A DNA stretch of 64,000 bases from the NCBI GenBank assembly GCA_944332815.1, contig CALVKQ010000003.1, forward strand, positions 1-64,000. The letters run 5' to 3'. Positions within the stretch are counted from its first letter, which is position 1. Every line of letters starts with the position of its first letter. Positions 51,583-60,315 of the stretch are shown here, one piece after another. The notes beneath the pieces were generated by a model. The model was not told the origin of the DNA. It saw only the letters and a program-made list of their open reading frames with translations, and did not search any database. The stretch is from an uncultured Clostridia bacterium (lineage in GTDB: Bacteria; Bacillota; Clostridia; Christensenellales; CAG-917). The translations under genes were made by a program, and so were the position numbers.

Positions 51583-51606
51583 GAACGCACCTTGAAAGGT
51601 GCGTTC
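51583..51606 (-). terminator. Terminator of pyrH
   Basis: Arms GAACGCACCTT and AAGGTGCGTTC with almost no loop (the stem effectively opens at the tip), then TTTGAG on the minus strand. It separates pyrH from the frr promoter. Confidence 0.65.
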
Positions 51607-51640
51607 CCGGTATATTCGCGCGCAAAAGGGTCAAATGCCC

Positions 51641-52354
51641 TTACTTGCCGATGTAAGTGCCTATCTTCTCCCCCGTTATCGCGCGCTTGATGCTGCCCTC
51701 TTCGTTGAGGCTGAACGCGATGATGGGTATCTCGTTGTCCATGCACATGGTGATGGCGGTGGTGTCCATGGCTTTCAGACCTTTGGAGATGACCTGCATA
51801 TAGGTGAGCGTTTCGAATTTCACCGCCTGCGGATTGGTCTTGGGATCGCTGTCATAAACGCCGTCCACGTTCTTTGCGAGCAGCAGCGCGTTCGCGCCTA
51901 TCTCCGCCGCACGCAGCGCAGCGCCAGTATCCGTGGAGAAATAGGGGTTGCCCGTGCCGCAGGCAAAGATGACTATCCTGCCCTTTTCCAGGTGACGGAG
52001 GGCTTTGCGCAGGATGTAAGGCTCCGCCACTTTCGTGACGGTGAGCGCGGTCTGCACCCTGACTTCCGCTCCCTTTCGCTCGATGCAATCCTGCAAGGCG
52101 AGCGCGTTTATGATGGTGGCGAGCATCCCCATGTGATCCGCGGTGCTGCGGTTCATCTCGCTGTCCGCCTGCCGTCCGCGCCAGAAGTTGCCGCCGCCTA
52201 TGACGACGCCGACTTGCGCGCCCATTTTCTTGACTTCCACGATCTGCTCGGACACTTTGGCAAGTTTGGCGTGGTCAATGCCTGCGCCGTTCTCACAGGC
52301 GAGCGCCTCGCCCGAAAGTTTGATGATAACGCGGTCGTATTTGAGTTTGGACAT
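51641..52354 (-). CDS. pyrH: UMP kinase
   Basis: It phosphorylates UMP to UDP; hexameric amino-acid-kinase fold. 237 residues with RVIIKLSGEALA at the N-terminus, VIGGGNFWRG, and FACGTGNPYFSTDTGAALRA. Between tsf and frr, the usual order. Confidence 0.96.
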   Translation of the reverse strand: MSKLKYDRVIIKLSGEALACENGAGIDHAKLAKVSEQIVEVKKMGAQVGVVIGGGNFWRGRQADSEMNRSTADHMGMLATIINALALQDCIERKGAEVRVQTALTVTKVAEPYILRKALRHLEKGRIVIFACGTGNPYFSTDTGAALRAAEIGANALLLAKNVDGVYDSDPKTNPQAVKFETLTYMQVISKGLKAMDTTAITMCMDNEIPIIAFSLNEEGSIKRAITGEKIGTYIGK

Positions 52355-52395
52355 AAATGCCTCCCTGTTCGTGTGTGGCTGCGGCGTTTGCCGCG

Positions 52396-52426
52396 ACGAA
52401 AAAAAGGAACGCTTTCGCGTTCCTTT
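52396..52426 (-). terminator. Terminator of tsf
   Basis: A 10-bp stem, arms AAAGGAACGC and GCGTTCCTTT, loop TTTC, followed on the minus strand by a run of T. Confidence 0.85.
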
Positions 52427-52431
52427 CGGAG

Positions 52432-53094
52432 TTATTTGTTGAGCCCTGCCTGCGCCATGACTTCTTCTGCGAAGTTGTCCTCGCGCTTTTGCAGACCTTC
52501 ACCCATCTGATAGCGCACGAAACGCCTGACGGTGATCTTCTCGCCGATGGAGGCGATGGCTTCCGTCACGAGCTGGCTGATGGTCTTGGAGCTGTCGCGC
52601 ACGTAGACCTGCTCCATGAGGCAGACGTCCTTGTAATATTTCTGGATCCTGCCGTCCACCATTTTGTGGATGATGGCGTCGGGCTTGGGATTGGGTTCGT
52701 TCTTCGCCTGGGCGATGAGGATCTCTCTCTCCTTCTCGAGTTCTTCGGAGGGGACTTCCTCCTTGGTGACGTAAGAGGGAGCAGCAGCGGCGATGTGCAT
52801 GGCGATGTTGTGCACGAGCTCTTTGAAGACGGGGCTCATTGCTACGAAGTCGGTTTCGCAGTTGACTTCGAGCAGCACGCCGATCTTGCCGTTCATGTGG
52901 ATGTAGCTGTCAACGATGCCCTGGGAGGCGATCCTGCCCTGCTTCTTCGCGGCGGAGGCGATACCTTTTTCGCGGAGATAATCGATCGCTTTCTCCATGT
53001 TGCCGTCGGTTTCGACGAGGGCTTTCTTGCAATCCATCATGCCAACGCCGGTGCGCTGGCGGAGTTCCATAACGTCTTTGCTGGTAAATGCCAT
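52432..53094 (-). CDS. tsf: Elongation factor Ts
   Basis: Nucleotide exchange factor for EF-Tu. 220 residues (short type, as in many Clostridia), with [25 protein letters not shown] and INCETDFVA-type sequence [23 protein letters not shown]. Ends in a strong terminator. Confidence 0.96.
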   Translation of the reverse strand: MAFTSKDVMELRQRTGVGMMDCKKALVETDGNMEKAIDYLREKGIASAAKKQGRIASQGIVDSYIHMNGKIGVLLEVNCETDFVAMSPVFKELVHNIAMHIAAAAPSYVTKEEVPSEELEKEREILIAQAKNEPNPKPDAIIHKMVDGRIQKYYKDVCLMEQVYVRDSSKTISQLVTEAIASIGEKITVRRFVRYQMGEGLQKREDNFAEEVMAQAGLNK

Positions 53095-53132
53095 AATATT
53101 CTCCTGTTTTTAACTGTTAAATCCTTTGAAAG

Positions 53133-53154
53133 GCGTGCGCCCGAAGGCGCACGC
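53133..53154 (-). terminator. Hairpin between rpsB and tsf
   Basis: Arms GCGTGCGCC and GGCGCACGC with a tetraloop (TTCG on the minus strand), then CTTTC. It is probably an attenuator or mRNA-processing hairpin that sets the S2 to EF-Ts ratio. Confidence 0.6.
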
Positions 53155-53165
53155 GCAAAAATCCG

Positions 53166-54020
53166 TTACTCTTCCTCGCTCTCTTTCTCTGCGATGGCTT
53201 TTTCGAGAGCTTCTTCGGGGGTGAGCGCCACTTCTTCGACTGCGGCTTCGGGGGTGACTGCCTCCTCTTCGGGGGCTGCCTCTTCTGCTGCCTGTTCGAC
53301 GGGAGCGGCTTCGGGGGCTGCTGCCGCGCCGAAGGACTCGCCCTGACGTGCCTCTATCACCGCGTCAGCGATGACGGATGCGAACAGCTGTATCGCGCGG
53401 ATGGCGTCGTCATTGCCGGGAATGACGTAATCCACGAGGTCGGGATCGCAGTTGGTGTCCACGACGGCGACGATGGGGATGTTCAGCTTGCGGGCTTCTC
53501 TGACGGCGTTCTCTTCTCTTTTGAGGTCGACGACAAAGAGGCATCCGGGCAGAGTGCGCATATTCTTGATGCCGCCCAGGTTCTGTTCCAGCTTATCGCG
53601 CTCGGCTTTGAGTTTGAGGACTTCCTTCTTGGGGAGGAGCTCGAACTCACCGACGATCTCCATCTGATTGATCTTGTTCAGCCTGTCGATACGGGTGCGG
53701 ATGGTCTTGAAGTTGGTGAGCGTGCCGCCCAGCCATCTCTGGTTGATGTAGTACATGTCGCAGCGCTCCGCTTCGTGCTTGATAGCGTCCTGCGCCTGCT
53801 TCTTGGTGCCGACGAAAAGGACGGACTTGCCCTCCGCCGCGACGCTCTTCACGAACTGGTAAGCGGCTTCCACATGATCGACGGAGATCTGAAGGTCGAT
53901 GATGTGAATGTCGTTCCTGGTCGCGTAGATGTACTTTGCCATCTTGGGGTTCCAGCGCTTGGTCTGGTGACCGAAGTGCACGCCTGCTTCGAGCAGGGCT
54001 TTCATGGTTGTGACTGCCAT
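53166..54020 (-). CDS. rpsB: Ribosomal protein S2
   Basis: 284 residues: the normal S2 core ([59 protein letters not shown]) plus an acidic Ala/Glu/Pro-rich tail (about 230-284) often seen in anaerobic Firmicutes. SD AAAGGAGG. It has a promoter and a hairpin-rich leader. Confidence 0.97.
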   Translation of the reverse strand: MAVTTMKALLEAGVHFGHQTKRWNPKMAKYIYATRNDIHIIDLQISVDHVEAAYQFVKSVAAEGKSVLFVGTKKQAQDAIKHEAERCDMYYINQRWLGGTLTNFKTIRTRIDRLNKINQMEIVGEFELLPKKEVLKLKAERDKLEQNLGGIKNMRTLPGCLFVVDLKREENAVREARKLNIPIVAVVDTNCDPDLVDYVIPGNDDAIRAIQLFASVIADAVIEARQGESFGAAAAPEAAPVEQAAEEAAPEEEAVTPEAAVEEVALTPEEALEKAIAEKESEEE

Positions 54021-54062
54021 ATTAGGCCTCCTTTTTTGTTTTTACCTCCCCCGGCTTCACCG

Positions 54063-54091
54063 CCGCAGCCACATTGCTGAACGTCTGCGGC
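54063..54091 (-). promoter_or_regulatory. Hairpin in the rpsB 5' leader
   Basis: On the minus strand GCCGCAG (54091-54085) pairs with CTGCGGC (54069-54063), in a leader of about 90 bases. Autogenous control by S2 through its leader is known in other bacteria; that this hairpin does so is inference. Confidence 0.45.
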
Positions 54092-54118
54092 TCCGCCGAG
54101 GTGTGCGGTGCATTTGCG

Positions 54119-54147
54119 ATTATATTATATAAAAAAAGTTTTTGCAA
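54119..54147 (-). promoter_or_regulatory. Promoter of rpsB-tsf
   Basis: Minus strand: -35 TTGCAA (54147-54142), 17-base spacer, -10 TATAAT (54124-54119), within an AT-rich patch. Confidence 0.75.
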
Positions 54148-54276
54148 GAAATTTCGCGCAAAAAAACGGCGTTATTTTCCCGAATTTTCGCGGAGAGCGC
54201 GGATGGTTTTCGTCAAGGCGCGGACATCGCCGCGCCGCCGCCCGGAGCTATTCGGAAAACACGGGTCAAAAGAGGG

Positions 54277-54591
54277 TCACTCTTCCTCTTCTTCCTCGAT
54301 GGAATCCACCTCTTTCATGAACTCATCGAAGACTTTTTGCAAGAGCGCTTCGTCCTCTATCGCGACGAACACGTCGCCGTCGTCGCCGTCGCGGACTTCG
54401 TAGATGAGGACTTCGTCATCCTCGATGTCGGGAAGTTTCTCGACGGGTTTCATCACCACGAACCATTTGTCGTCCACGTCCAGCGTGGCGAGATGATAAA
54501 AATCCTCGTCGCAGTCGCGCTCCTCGTTGTAGAGGGTTATGATGTCGTCATCTTCTTCCATATTGTTCTGGTCATCGAAAAAATCTGCCAT
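54277..54591 (-). CDS. DUF1292 family acidic protein (YrzB-like)
   Basis: 104 residues, strongly acidic, ending in a run of Glu. The DUF1292 pattern is IITLYNEERDCDEDFYHLATLDVDDKWFVVM with ILIYEV-like LIYEVRDGDDG. In Bacillus a DUF1292 gene sits beside the ruvX homologue yrrK, as here. Function unknown. Confidence 0.88.
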   Translation of the reverse strand: MADFFDDQNNMEEDDDIITLYNEERDCDEDFYHLATLDVDDKWFVVMKPVEKLPDIEDDEVLIYEVRDGDDGDVFVAIEDEALLQKVFDEFMKEVDSIEEEEEE

Positions 54592-54632
54592 TGTGAACTC
54601 CTTCGGGCTTCGCCCAGTTTATCTTAACCCGT

Positions 54633-55052
54633 TCAGCGTTTGCCGTCAAGGTAGGATTGCAAAATTATGGTCGCCGCCACTTTGTCGATGACCTTTTTGC
54701 GCTTGTCGCGTCTGACGTCGGCGTCTATCAGCATGCGTTCGGCGGACACCGTGGTGAGGCGTTCGTCGACGTATATGACAGGGATGCCGCTCATTTTTGT
54801 CAGAAGCTCCCCGAACTCGCGCGTTATCTCCGCTCTGGGACCTTCCGTCCCGTCCATATTTTTGGGCAGCCCGAGCACGAACGCGTCCGCGTCCTCTCGC
54901 TTTGCGTACTCCGCAAAATAGTCCGCGTCCGCCGTCGGATCCTCCTTTTTGCGCACGTAAGTTTCGCGCGGATTCGCGCAGATGCCCATAAGGTCGCTCA
55001 CCGCAACGCCTATCCTCACGTCGCCCACGTCCAGCCCTATCTTCCGTTTCAT
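54633..55052 (-). CDS. ruvX: RuvX (YqgF) RNase H-fold nuclease
   Basis: 139 residues with the RNase H-like acidic residues in GLDVGDVRIGVAVSD, LGLPKNMDGTEGPRA, VDERLTTVSAERMLI and KKVIDKVAATIILQSYLD. YqgF has been linked to 16S rRNA 5'-end maturation and to Holliday junction cleavage. Adjacent to the DUF1292 gene. Confidence 0.94.
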   Translation of the reverse strand: MKRKIGLDVGDVRIGVAVSDLMGICANPRETYVRKKEDPTADADYFAEYAKREDADAFVLGLPKNMDGTEGPRAEITREFGELLTKMSGIPVIYVDERLTTVSAERMLIDADVRRDKRKKVIDKVAATIILQSYLDGKR

Positions 55053-55069
55053 GTCACACCTCTCACCGT

Positions 55070-56800
55070 TTATTTGAGGAAAGGCCCACGCCTTCCGCCC
55101 AAACTTCCCGTTTTCCGTCCCGATACGGCGCGGTTCTCCCCTATCTTCTCAAAAAGAGGCAAGCCTTTTTCGTAAAGTATATAAAGTCCGGCAGCCGCCA
55201 CCGCCGCGGCGACGACCAGGATGATCCCCCAGTACAGCCCCAGCACGCCGCTCCTTCCGAGGGAAGGTTCCAGCCCTGCCATGAACACGCCGGCGACCAC
55301 GAACCCTACCGCAGGGATGATGCTTATGAGCACGGGGAGGATGGCAGCCACGCCGCCGCCTGCGCTCGCCCTCATGTCCGCCTGCGTCTTCCAGTGCACG
55401 TTGCCTTTTTTGATGTCCAGATAGATATGCAGTCCGCTAGTGCCGGCGCAGAACAACAGCGAAGTGACGACCAGAGCTACGGAAGAGCCTGCGTCCAACC
55501 CGTAAAGAGCTACGGCTATCACGAATATGACCGCGAGCGCCGCCGCCGACGTCAGCATGGAAAACAGCAGTTTTGCGTTCACCGAAGTCTTTGGCGCGAT
55601 GGGCAGGAATTTGGAGATGAAGAAGGACTCCCCCTCCCTCGAATATGCCGTCATCGCCACCATGTTGGTGCCGCAGAGGAAGATGATGGGATAAAGCAGG
55701 ACTATGCCCACCATCATCATTTCGGAGGAAAATTCGTTCGCCGCTTGTCCCTCGGGTTTGACGAAGAAGTACATTATGACCATGACGATGGGCGCTATCA
55801 CCGTGTTCGAGAAAGTCGCCATCGCAAGCGACGGGTTGCGCATTATGCTCAACATATCCTTTTTTATGAGCGCGCCGAGCAACGGAGTGCGTTTATACAC
55901 CTGCCTGCCCCTTCCCTCTTCGGGGTGCGCCTCTATGCGGCGAGAGGTTATCCTGCGGTAGAAAAGCGCCGCGAGCAGCACCGTCGCAGCCGCTACGCCC
56001 GTCCATATCCCGAGCGATATGCCGAAGTTCGTGCCGGAGTCTATCCCGAGGCACATGGATATCAGGACGGAGTTGGGGTACATGACCTTCGCAAGCGCGT
56101 CGAGTCCGCTCAGCACTTCTTCGCCGACGATATCCCCCTGCTGTCCGAAACCGCGTGTGTTGATGAAAAAGACCAGCGCCATATACGCCGCCATCAACAG
56201 GATGTAGAACAACAGCGAAAACACCGTCGTCAGCACGGAGCGGCCTTTCAGGTAAGAGCCTATCCACATGGCAGGCATGGAGAAAAGCACCACCAGGAAC
56301 ACCGGAAGCAGCGGCGATGCGGCGACTATCAGCGCGATGAGAGGGAAAAACCCGTAAAACATAGAGTTGCCGTACGCTGCGTAGACTATGGACACCGTGA
56401 GCATGGACGGCACCAAAAACACCGCGGCGGTCTTCAACGCGCTGATGTAGACCAGCAGCAGTTTTGCGGAAAATACCGCCGTCGGCCGCAGAGGCAGCGC
56501 GGAAAGGAACGCCGCGTCTTCGGACGCGTAGAGGGTGCCGAGCATGGTGGGCAAGGTCATGAACACCACGAAAAGCTGTACGGCTGAAAGTATGGCGTTA
56601 AGGAGGGTCATTGCGGAATAACGCGTGGTGAGTTGCGCCGCGATGAGCCCGAGTATAACGCAAATGACCGCCACCATGGGAAGCATGGAGAGGATCATCA
56701 CCGTATTTTTGGTCAGTTTTCTTTTGCCCGTGTTGCTCTCTTTTTCCACCGAATAACGGTTTTTGTAGAGCACGCGGAAGACTATCGCAAAATCTTTCAT
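55070..56800 (-). CDS. ABC-2 type transporter permease
   Basis: 576 residues with about 12 membrane helices in clusters (roughly 35-245, 270-290 and 330-550), a full-size exporter membrane protein. There is no extracellular domain of note. It overlaps its ATPase by 4 bases. It resembles the large permeases paired with single ATPases in Gram-positive exporters; the cargo cannot be inferred. Confidence 0.85.
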   Translation of the reverse strand: MKDFAIVFRVLYKNRYSVEKESNTGKRKLTKNTVMILSMLPMVAVICVILGLIAAQLTTRYSAMTLLNAILSAVQLFVVFMTLPTMLGTLYASEDAAFLSALPLRPTAVFSAKLLLVYISALKTAAVFLVPSMLTVSIVYAAYGNSMFYGFFPLIALIVAASPLLPVFLVVLFSMPAMWIGSYLKGRSVLTTVFSLLFYILLMAAYMALVFFINTRGFGQQGDIVGEEVLSGLDALAKVMYPNSVLISMCLGIDSGTNFGISLGIWTGVAAATVLLAALFYRRITSRRIEAHPEEGRGRQVYKRTPLLGALIKKDMLSIMRNPSLAMATFSNTVIAPIVMVIMYFFVKPEGQAANEFSSEMMMVGIVLLYPIIFLCGTNMVAMTAYSREGESFFISKFLPIAPKTSVNAKLLFSMLTSAAALAVIFVIAVALYGLDAGSSVALVVTSLLFCAGTSGLHIYLDIKKGNVHWKTQADMRASAGGGVAAILPVLISIIPAVGFVVAGVFMAGLEPSLGRSGVLGLYWGIILVVAAAVAAAGLYILYEKGLPLFEKIGENRAVSGRKTGSLGGRRGPFLK

Positions 56801-57576
56801 TTCACTTCGGGCGCGTCGCCTTCGGCGTCCGGCGCCTCCCCTTCCGCCGCGATCGGCGCGTCCGTTATTTTGAGGAAGAGTTCTTCAAGGGAATTGTCCA
56901 GTCCACCTGCGCGGAGTTCGGCGAGCGTGCAGTCCGCGACCAGCTTTCCGCCGTCGATGATGCCCACTCTGTCGCATATCTTTTCCACCACGTCCAGAAC
57001 GTGGGAACTGAAAAATACACAGTTCCCCTTCGATGCGTGTTCGCGCATGAGGTTTTTGAGGTGGTAAGCGGACTTGGGATCCAACCCCGTCATAGGCTCG
57101 TCCAGTATCCACACTTTCGGCTCGTGGATGAGGGCGCCTATGATGTTGAGTTTCTGTTTCATGCCGTGGGAATAGGACTTGATCTGCTTGCCTATCGCGT
57201 CGCGGAGGGCAAAGAGGTCGAGATACCGCTCCAACCTTTCCTCGCGCTCTGCGGAAGGGACGTCAAAGACGTCGCATATGAAATTGACGAACTCCGTCCC
57301 CGTCAGCCCTTCGTAAAGGATATGGTCGTCGGACACATAGCCTATCAGCCTTTTTGCGGCGAGCGGATCGTCTTTGAGGTTGACGCCGCACACCGTCACG
57401 GAACCGCTCTCGAAGCCCACTATGCCTGTTATGCACTTGATGGTGGTGGACTTGCCTGCCCCGTTAGGACCTATGAAGCCGTATATCTCCCCCTCTCCCA
57501 CGCTGAGGGTCAGGTTGTCGACGGAGGGCGAATGATTGCCCGAATAAGTTTTGGTGAGCGCGTTGATGTTGAGCAT
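56797..57576 (-). CDS. ABC transporter ATP-binding protein
   Basis: 259 residues from ATG 57576: Walker A GPNGAGKST, Q-loop-region VSDDHILYEG, signature SYSHGMKQKLNIIGAL, Walker B VWILDEPMTGLDP and the H-loop in FFSSHVLDVVEK. SD AAGGTGGA. Forms an exporter with the overlapping permease. A short acidic tail (PDAEGDAPEVK) follows the domain. Confidence 0.93.
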   Translation of the reverse strand: MLNINALTKTYSGNHSPSVDNLTLSVGEGEIYGFIGPNGAGKSTTIKCITGIVGFESGSVTVCGVNLKDDPLAAKRLIGYVSDDHILYEGLTGTEFVNFICDVFDVPSAEREERLERYLDLFALRDAIGKQIKSYSHGMKQKLNIIGALIHEPKVWILDEPMTGLDPKSAYHLKNLMREHASKGNCVFFSSHVLDVVEKICDRVGIIDGGKLVADCTLAELRAGGLDNSLEELFLKITDAPIAAEGEAPDAEGDAPEVK

Positions 57577-57926
57577 CTTTCCACCTTTCAGGGTATCACG
57601 CGTCGCCTTGGCGCGCGTATCACTGACAGCATACCAAAATAGCAAAACAATGTAAAGAAAAACGCTTCGGTGCGCGTCCGGCTCACCCGAAAAATTTGTC
57701 GAATACGAAAAGGCGTACGCCGCGCGCTTTATAAGCGGTGCCGCATACCGCGGCCTTGCGTTTCGTCCGCTATATGGTCTCACCGTTTCCGCTTATCGCC
57801 GTGTCGGGTTTTCTCCGCATCACCCGGAGAAGAAGCAAGAGAGCCCTGCGGCGCGGCACAGGTAATGATCCGGTACGGCAAACCGGAGTCAGCAGGAGAG
57901 GTCGGCGGCGGCTGACATTGTTCGTA
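57577..57926 (-). other. 350-base gap upstream of the ABC exporter
   Basis: Contains the ABC operon promoter and otherwise no gene I can support. The far end, at the stop of the next gene, carries GTTCGTATTATTCC (57920-57933), which is shared with the inverted-repeat block near rnpB. Confidence 0.55.
57628..57656 (-). promoter_or_regulatory. Promoter of the ABC exporter
   Basis: Minus strand: -35 TTTACA (57656-57651), 17-base spacer, -10 TATGCT (57633-57628), about 50 bases before the ATPase start. Confidence 0.6.
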
Positions 57927-59342
57927 TTATTCCGCTCCGGCGCCATCCTGCGGCAAAGTGAAAGTGATGTCCAGCGGACTGTCCCCGAGAGTGACGGCAG
58001 GGACTCCCTTCATAAGAGTGCCGTTCACGGTGACGGTGGGCTCCTCGCCGCTGCGCACTATGCGCACCGTGTGCTCCGTTCCCGAGTGCAAAAGAGTACA
58101 TTGCACGGAGGGTATTTCCCGTGGCGGTGTGTCAGAGAGAAACACCTTGTCCCCTCTCACGACAATGCCGAAGTTCAGGGAAGGTGTTCCCGTTTTAGGG
58201 AGATAACTACTCTTGATTTTTGCATTTTTTATAATACTTTTGCTTTTTTTGTCCCCATTGCCCTCCCCGAACAGCATCTGCATCATCACTCCGGAGGAGA
58301 TGGCGCGCGCAGGCATCAGGAGGTCGCCCTTGACGTATGCCGCGATAAGGCTCCCCTTGCCTATGGCGAGCCGTTTGACATTGAGAGGAGGCAGTCTGCC
58401 GTAGTCGCCGAAGTTTTCCAGCCTGACGGCGTAAGCGTATTCGTCCAGGTTTTCCGCGTCGCTCAACTCTCCCAATTTTTTGCAGAGTGCGGAACGCGCC
58501 TCGGGAGAAGCGGAAAGGTAGGCGTCGTAACGCGAGAGTATGCCGCAGGGCTCGTAATAGGCGGAAAAATCGAATATCTCCACGTTGTCCAGTGAGTCAA
58601 TGACGTTTCCGAGCATCTCGGCAAGCCCGTCCGTGACGGTGAGATATCTCTTTTCGAAAACCGCGATGTCGTAGCCCATCTCCCCTGCGCAAAAACGGGC
58701 GAAGATCACGCTTTTAGTGCGCCTGACTCGAGGGAGAAGTTTGTAAAGGACGGGATGCGCCGCCACCCTCAACGCCGTGCGGCGTATCTTTTCCGTGAGC
58801 ATGAGCCTTTCGCATAGGAACGCCAACTTCCTGAACAGGACGTATTTGAACGCCAGGCGCATATTTTCCGTTTCCGAAAAGGTCAGGGTGCGCACCGCAT
58901 TGAAAGCGGTGAGCGCGGTTTCCGCCCTCTCGGCGCAGAATATGAAACGCGAACATTCCAGCGTGAGCGCAGCAGCCGTGACCCCTCTCGGTGTGCCGTC
59001 CGACTGCGGCATATCCTGCAAGGCGGAAAAATCCTCCTTTGCCAGCTTTTTCAGGTCTTCTTTACGCTCTGCGAGCAACATGAAAAGTCGGGTCAGTTCC
59101 CCGTCGCCGTGGGCGTGTTCCGAGCGCGATATCGCGCGCATGATCTGTCTTTTGAAGGGAGCGGTTTTCGGGGCGTCGCCGCCGTCCGTAGGCGCGGCAA
59201 GCGTTTCCGCACAGCGTTTCGCGCGCGCGGCAAACTCCTCCTCGTTGAGTGCGGAAACGAACTTTTCCCTTTCCTTGGGGCGCGTCACGAGATACAGCAA
59301 TATGAACAGCGCCGTCACCCCTCCCGCTATCGCGTATTCCAT
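57927..59342 (-). CDS. Membrane-anchored protein of unknown function
   Basis: 471 residues. The first 20 are a membrane helix (MEYAIAGGVTALFILLYLVT) followed by KEREKF. The rest is mainly helical to about residue 330 (RAISRSEHAHGDGELTRLFMLLAERKEDLKKLAKEDF; AETALTAFNAVRTLTFSETENMRLAFKYVLFRKLAFLC). It then becomes beta-rich (VVRGDKVFLSDTPPREI, TVNGTLMKGVPAVTLGDSPLDITFTLPQ). I recognise no family. It stands alone between the exporter and the rnpB repeat region. The frame and codon use look genuine. Confidence 0.75.
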   Translation of the reverse strand: MEYAIAGGVTALFILLYLVTRPKEREKFVSALNEEEFAARAKRCAETLAAPTDGGDAPKTAPFKRQIMRAISRSEHAHGDGELTRLFMLLAERKEDLKKLAKEDFSALQDMPQSDGTPRGVTAAALTLECSRFIFCAERAETALTAFNAVRTLTFSETENMRLAFKYVLFRKLAFLCERLMLTEKIRRTALRVAAHPVLYKLLPRVRRTKSVIFARFCAGEMGYDIAVFEKRYLTVTDGLAEMLGNVIDSLDNVEIFDFSAYYEPCGILSRYDAYLSASPEARSALCKKLGELSDAENLDEYAYAVRLENFGDYGRLPPLNVKRLAIGKGSLIAAYVKGDLLMPARAISSGVMMQMLFGEGNGDKKSKSIIKNAKIKSSYLPKTGTPSLNFGIVVRGDKVFLSDTPPREIPSVQCTLLHSGTEHTVRIVRSGEEPTVTVNGTLMKGVPAVTLGDSPLDITFTLPQDGAGAE

Positions 59343-59831
59343 GCCGTTAGTGTTGCCATGATCGCGGAAAATAATCCGCGGAGTCCGCCTCTTGTGACTC
59401 GCTTTTTACCACATTAGTTCCGATATGCCGAAGCGAATAATGCTGCGCGCCGCTCTCCGCCCGAACCGCTTCATCCGCGTTGCTATGCCAGACAGGAATA
59501 ATATGAACCAGCCTCGGAGCAATTCTTTTCGGCGCTTTTGCACAGCCGAACCTTGCCAATATGTATACTATTGGCGGCGTTTCGCCAGTGCAACATCATC
59601 CGAAAATCTCTTGCTCTGAGGTGCGAGCAGTTCCGCGCCAGCCGATTTTTGGCTGAGCAATTTCGGGGTCCCCGAGTGAAAATCTATGATTTTCAGTTGG
59701 GGTAAAAGTCGGCGCAGCTAATACCAGCCCGTATTAGCAAGGCGACTGACGCGGTTCAGGCGGAAATCGGCGGCGCGGAACCTGGTTCGTATTATTCCTG
59801 TCTGGCATTCCTATCCGGCATACGGATATGC
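59343..59831. repeat. Repeat-rich block downstream of RNase P RNA
   Basis: No gene. Two 27-base arms at 59485-59511 and 59782-59808 are inverted copies of each other with one mismatch (core GACAGGAATAATA). Between them lie the 20-base motif shared with 13607-13626 (59620-59639) and the GGGG/CCCC-flanked hairpin (59658-59706) shared with the Trp array. A 9-base hairpin CTAATAC/GTATTAG follows at about 59719-59738. The block reads like a short element, or stacked elements, without coding capacity. Confidence 0.7.
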
Positions 59832-59855
59832 AAAAAGACAGGGGTGTTCCCTGTC
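59832..59855 (-). terminator. Terminator of rnpB
   Basis: Minus strand: GACAGGG (59855-59849), loop, CCCTGTC (59843-59837), then TTTTT (59836-59832), 8 bases after the RNA end. Confidence 0.85.
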
Positions 59856-59862
59856 CTTTTGC

Positions 59863-60180
59863 GCGAGCATAGTCTGTAAGCCGAGTTCTGTCTTGGACGA
59901 CGATCTATCTTGACCGCATGTTGCCATACGGTTCCAGCGAACGGGAGCTTGCGGGCCGCATTTCACGCTCCTTTCTTGCATCGGGTGGGGTTTACATCGC
60001 GCCTCGTCGCCGATTTGCGGGTGAGCTCTTACCTCGCCTTTCCATCCTTACCCTTTCGGGCGGTTTTTTTCTGTTGCACTATCCTTGAAGTCGCCTTCAC
60101 AGGCAGTTGACCTGCACCCTTGCCCTGTGATGCTCGGACTTTCCTCACGGTCACCCGTGCCGCCGCCCGGCTATCTCGCC
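59863..60180 (-). ncRNA. rnpB: RNase P RNA (class A)
   Basis: On the minus strand the conserved blocks appear in order: GAGGAAAGTCCGAGC, CAGGGCAAGGGTGCAG, CTAAACCCC-region as TGTAAACCCCACCCGATGCA, and ACAGAACTCGGCTTACAG near the 3' end. P1 pairs GCGAGATAG with CTATGCTCGC, which sets the ends to within a few bases. About 318 nt. It processes tRNA 5' ends, including those of the operon in this window. Confidence 0.95.
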
Positions 60181-60184
60181 CCAT

Positions 60185-60214
60185 AATTTAAGCACACATA
60201 CGCGTTTTAGGCAA
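60185..60214 (-). promoter_or_regulatory. Promoter of rnpB
   Basis: Minus strand: -35 TTGCCT (60214-60209), then a 17-18 base spacer and -10 TTAAAT/TAAATT (about 60191-60185), ending just before the RNA. Confidence 0.55.
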
Positions 60215-60233
60215 GCATATGCGCGGAAAAGAT

Positions 60234-60255
60234 GAACGCGCCCTGCGGCGCGTTC
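60234..60255. terminator. Terminator between recN and rnpB
   Basis: Arms GAACGCGCC and GGCGCGTTC, loop CTGC. The minus side (recN) runs into ATCTTTTCC and the plus side into seven T residues. Confidence 0.75.
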
Positions 60256-60315
60256 CGTTTTTTTAGCGTTTCAAGCGTAGATTTTTGGGGTACAGGTCTT
60301 TGCCGCCGACACTTT

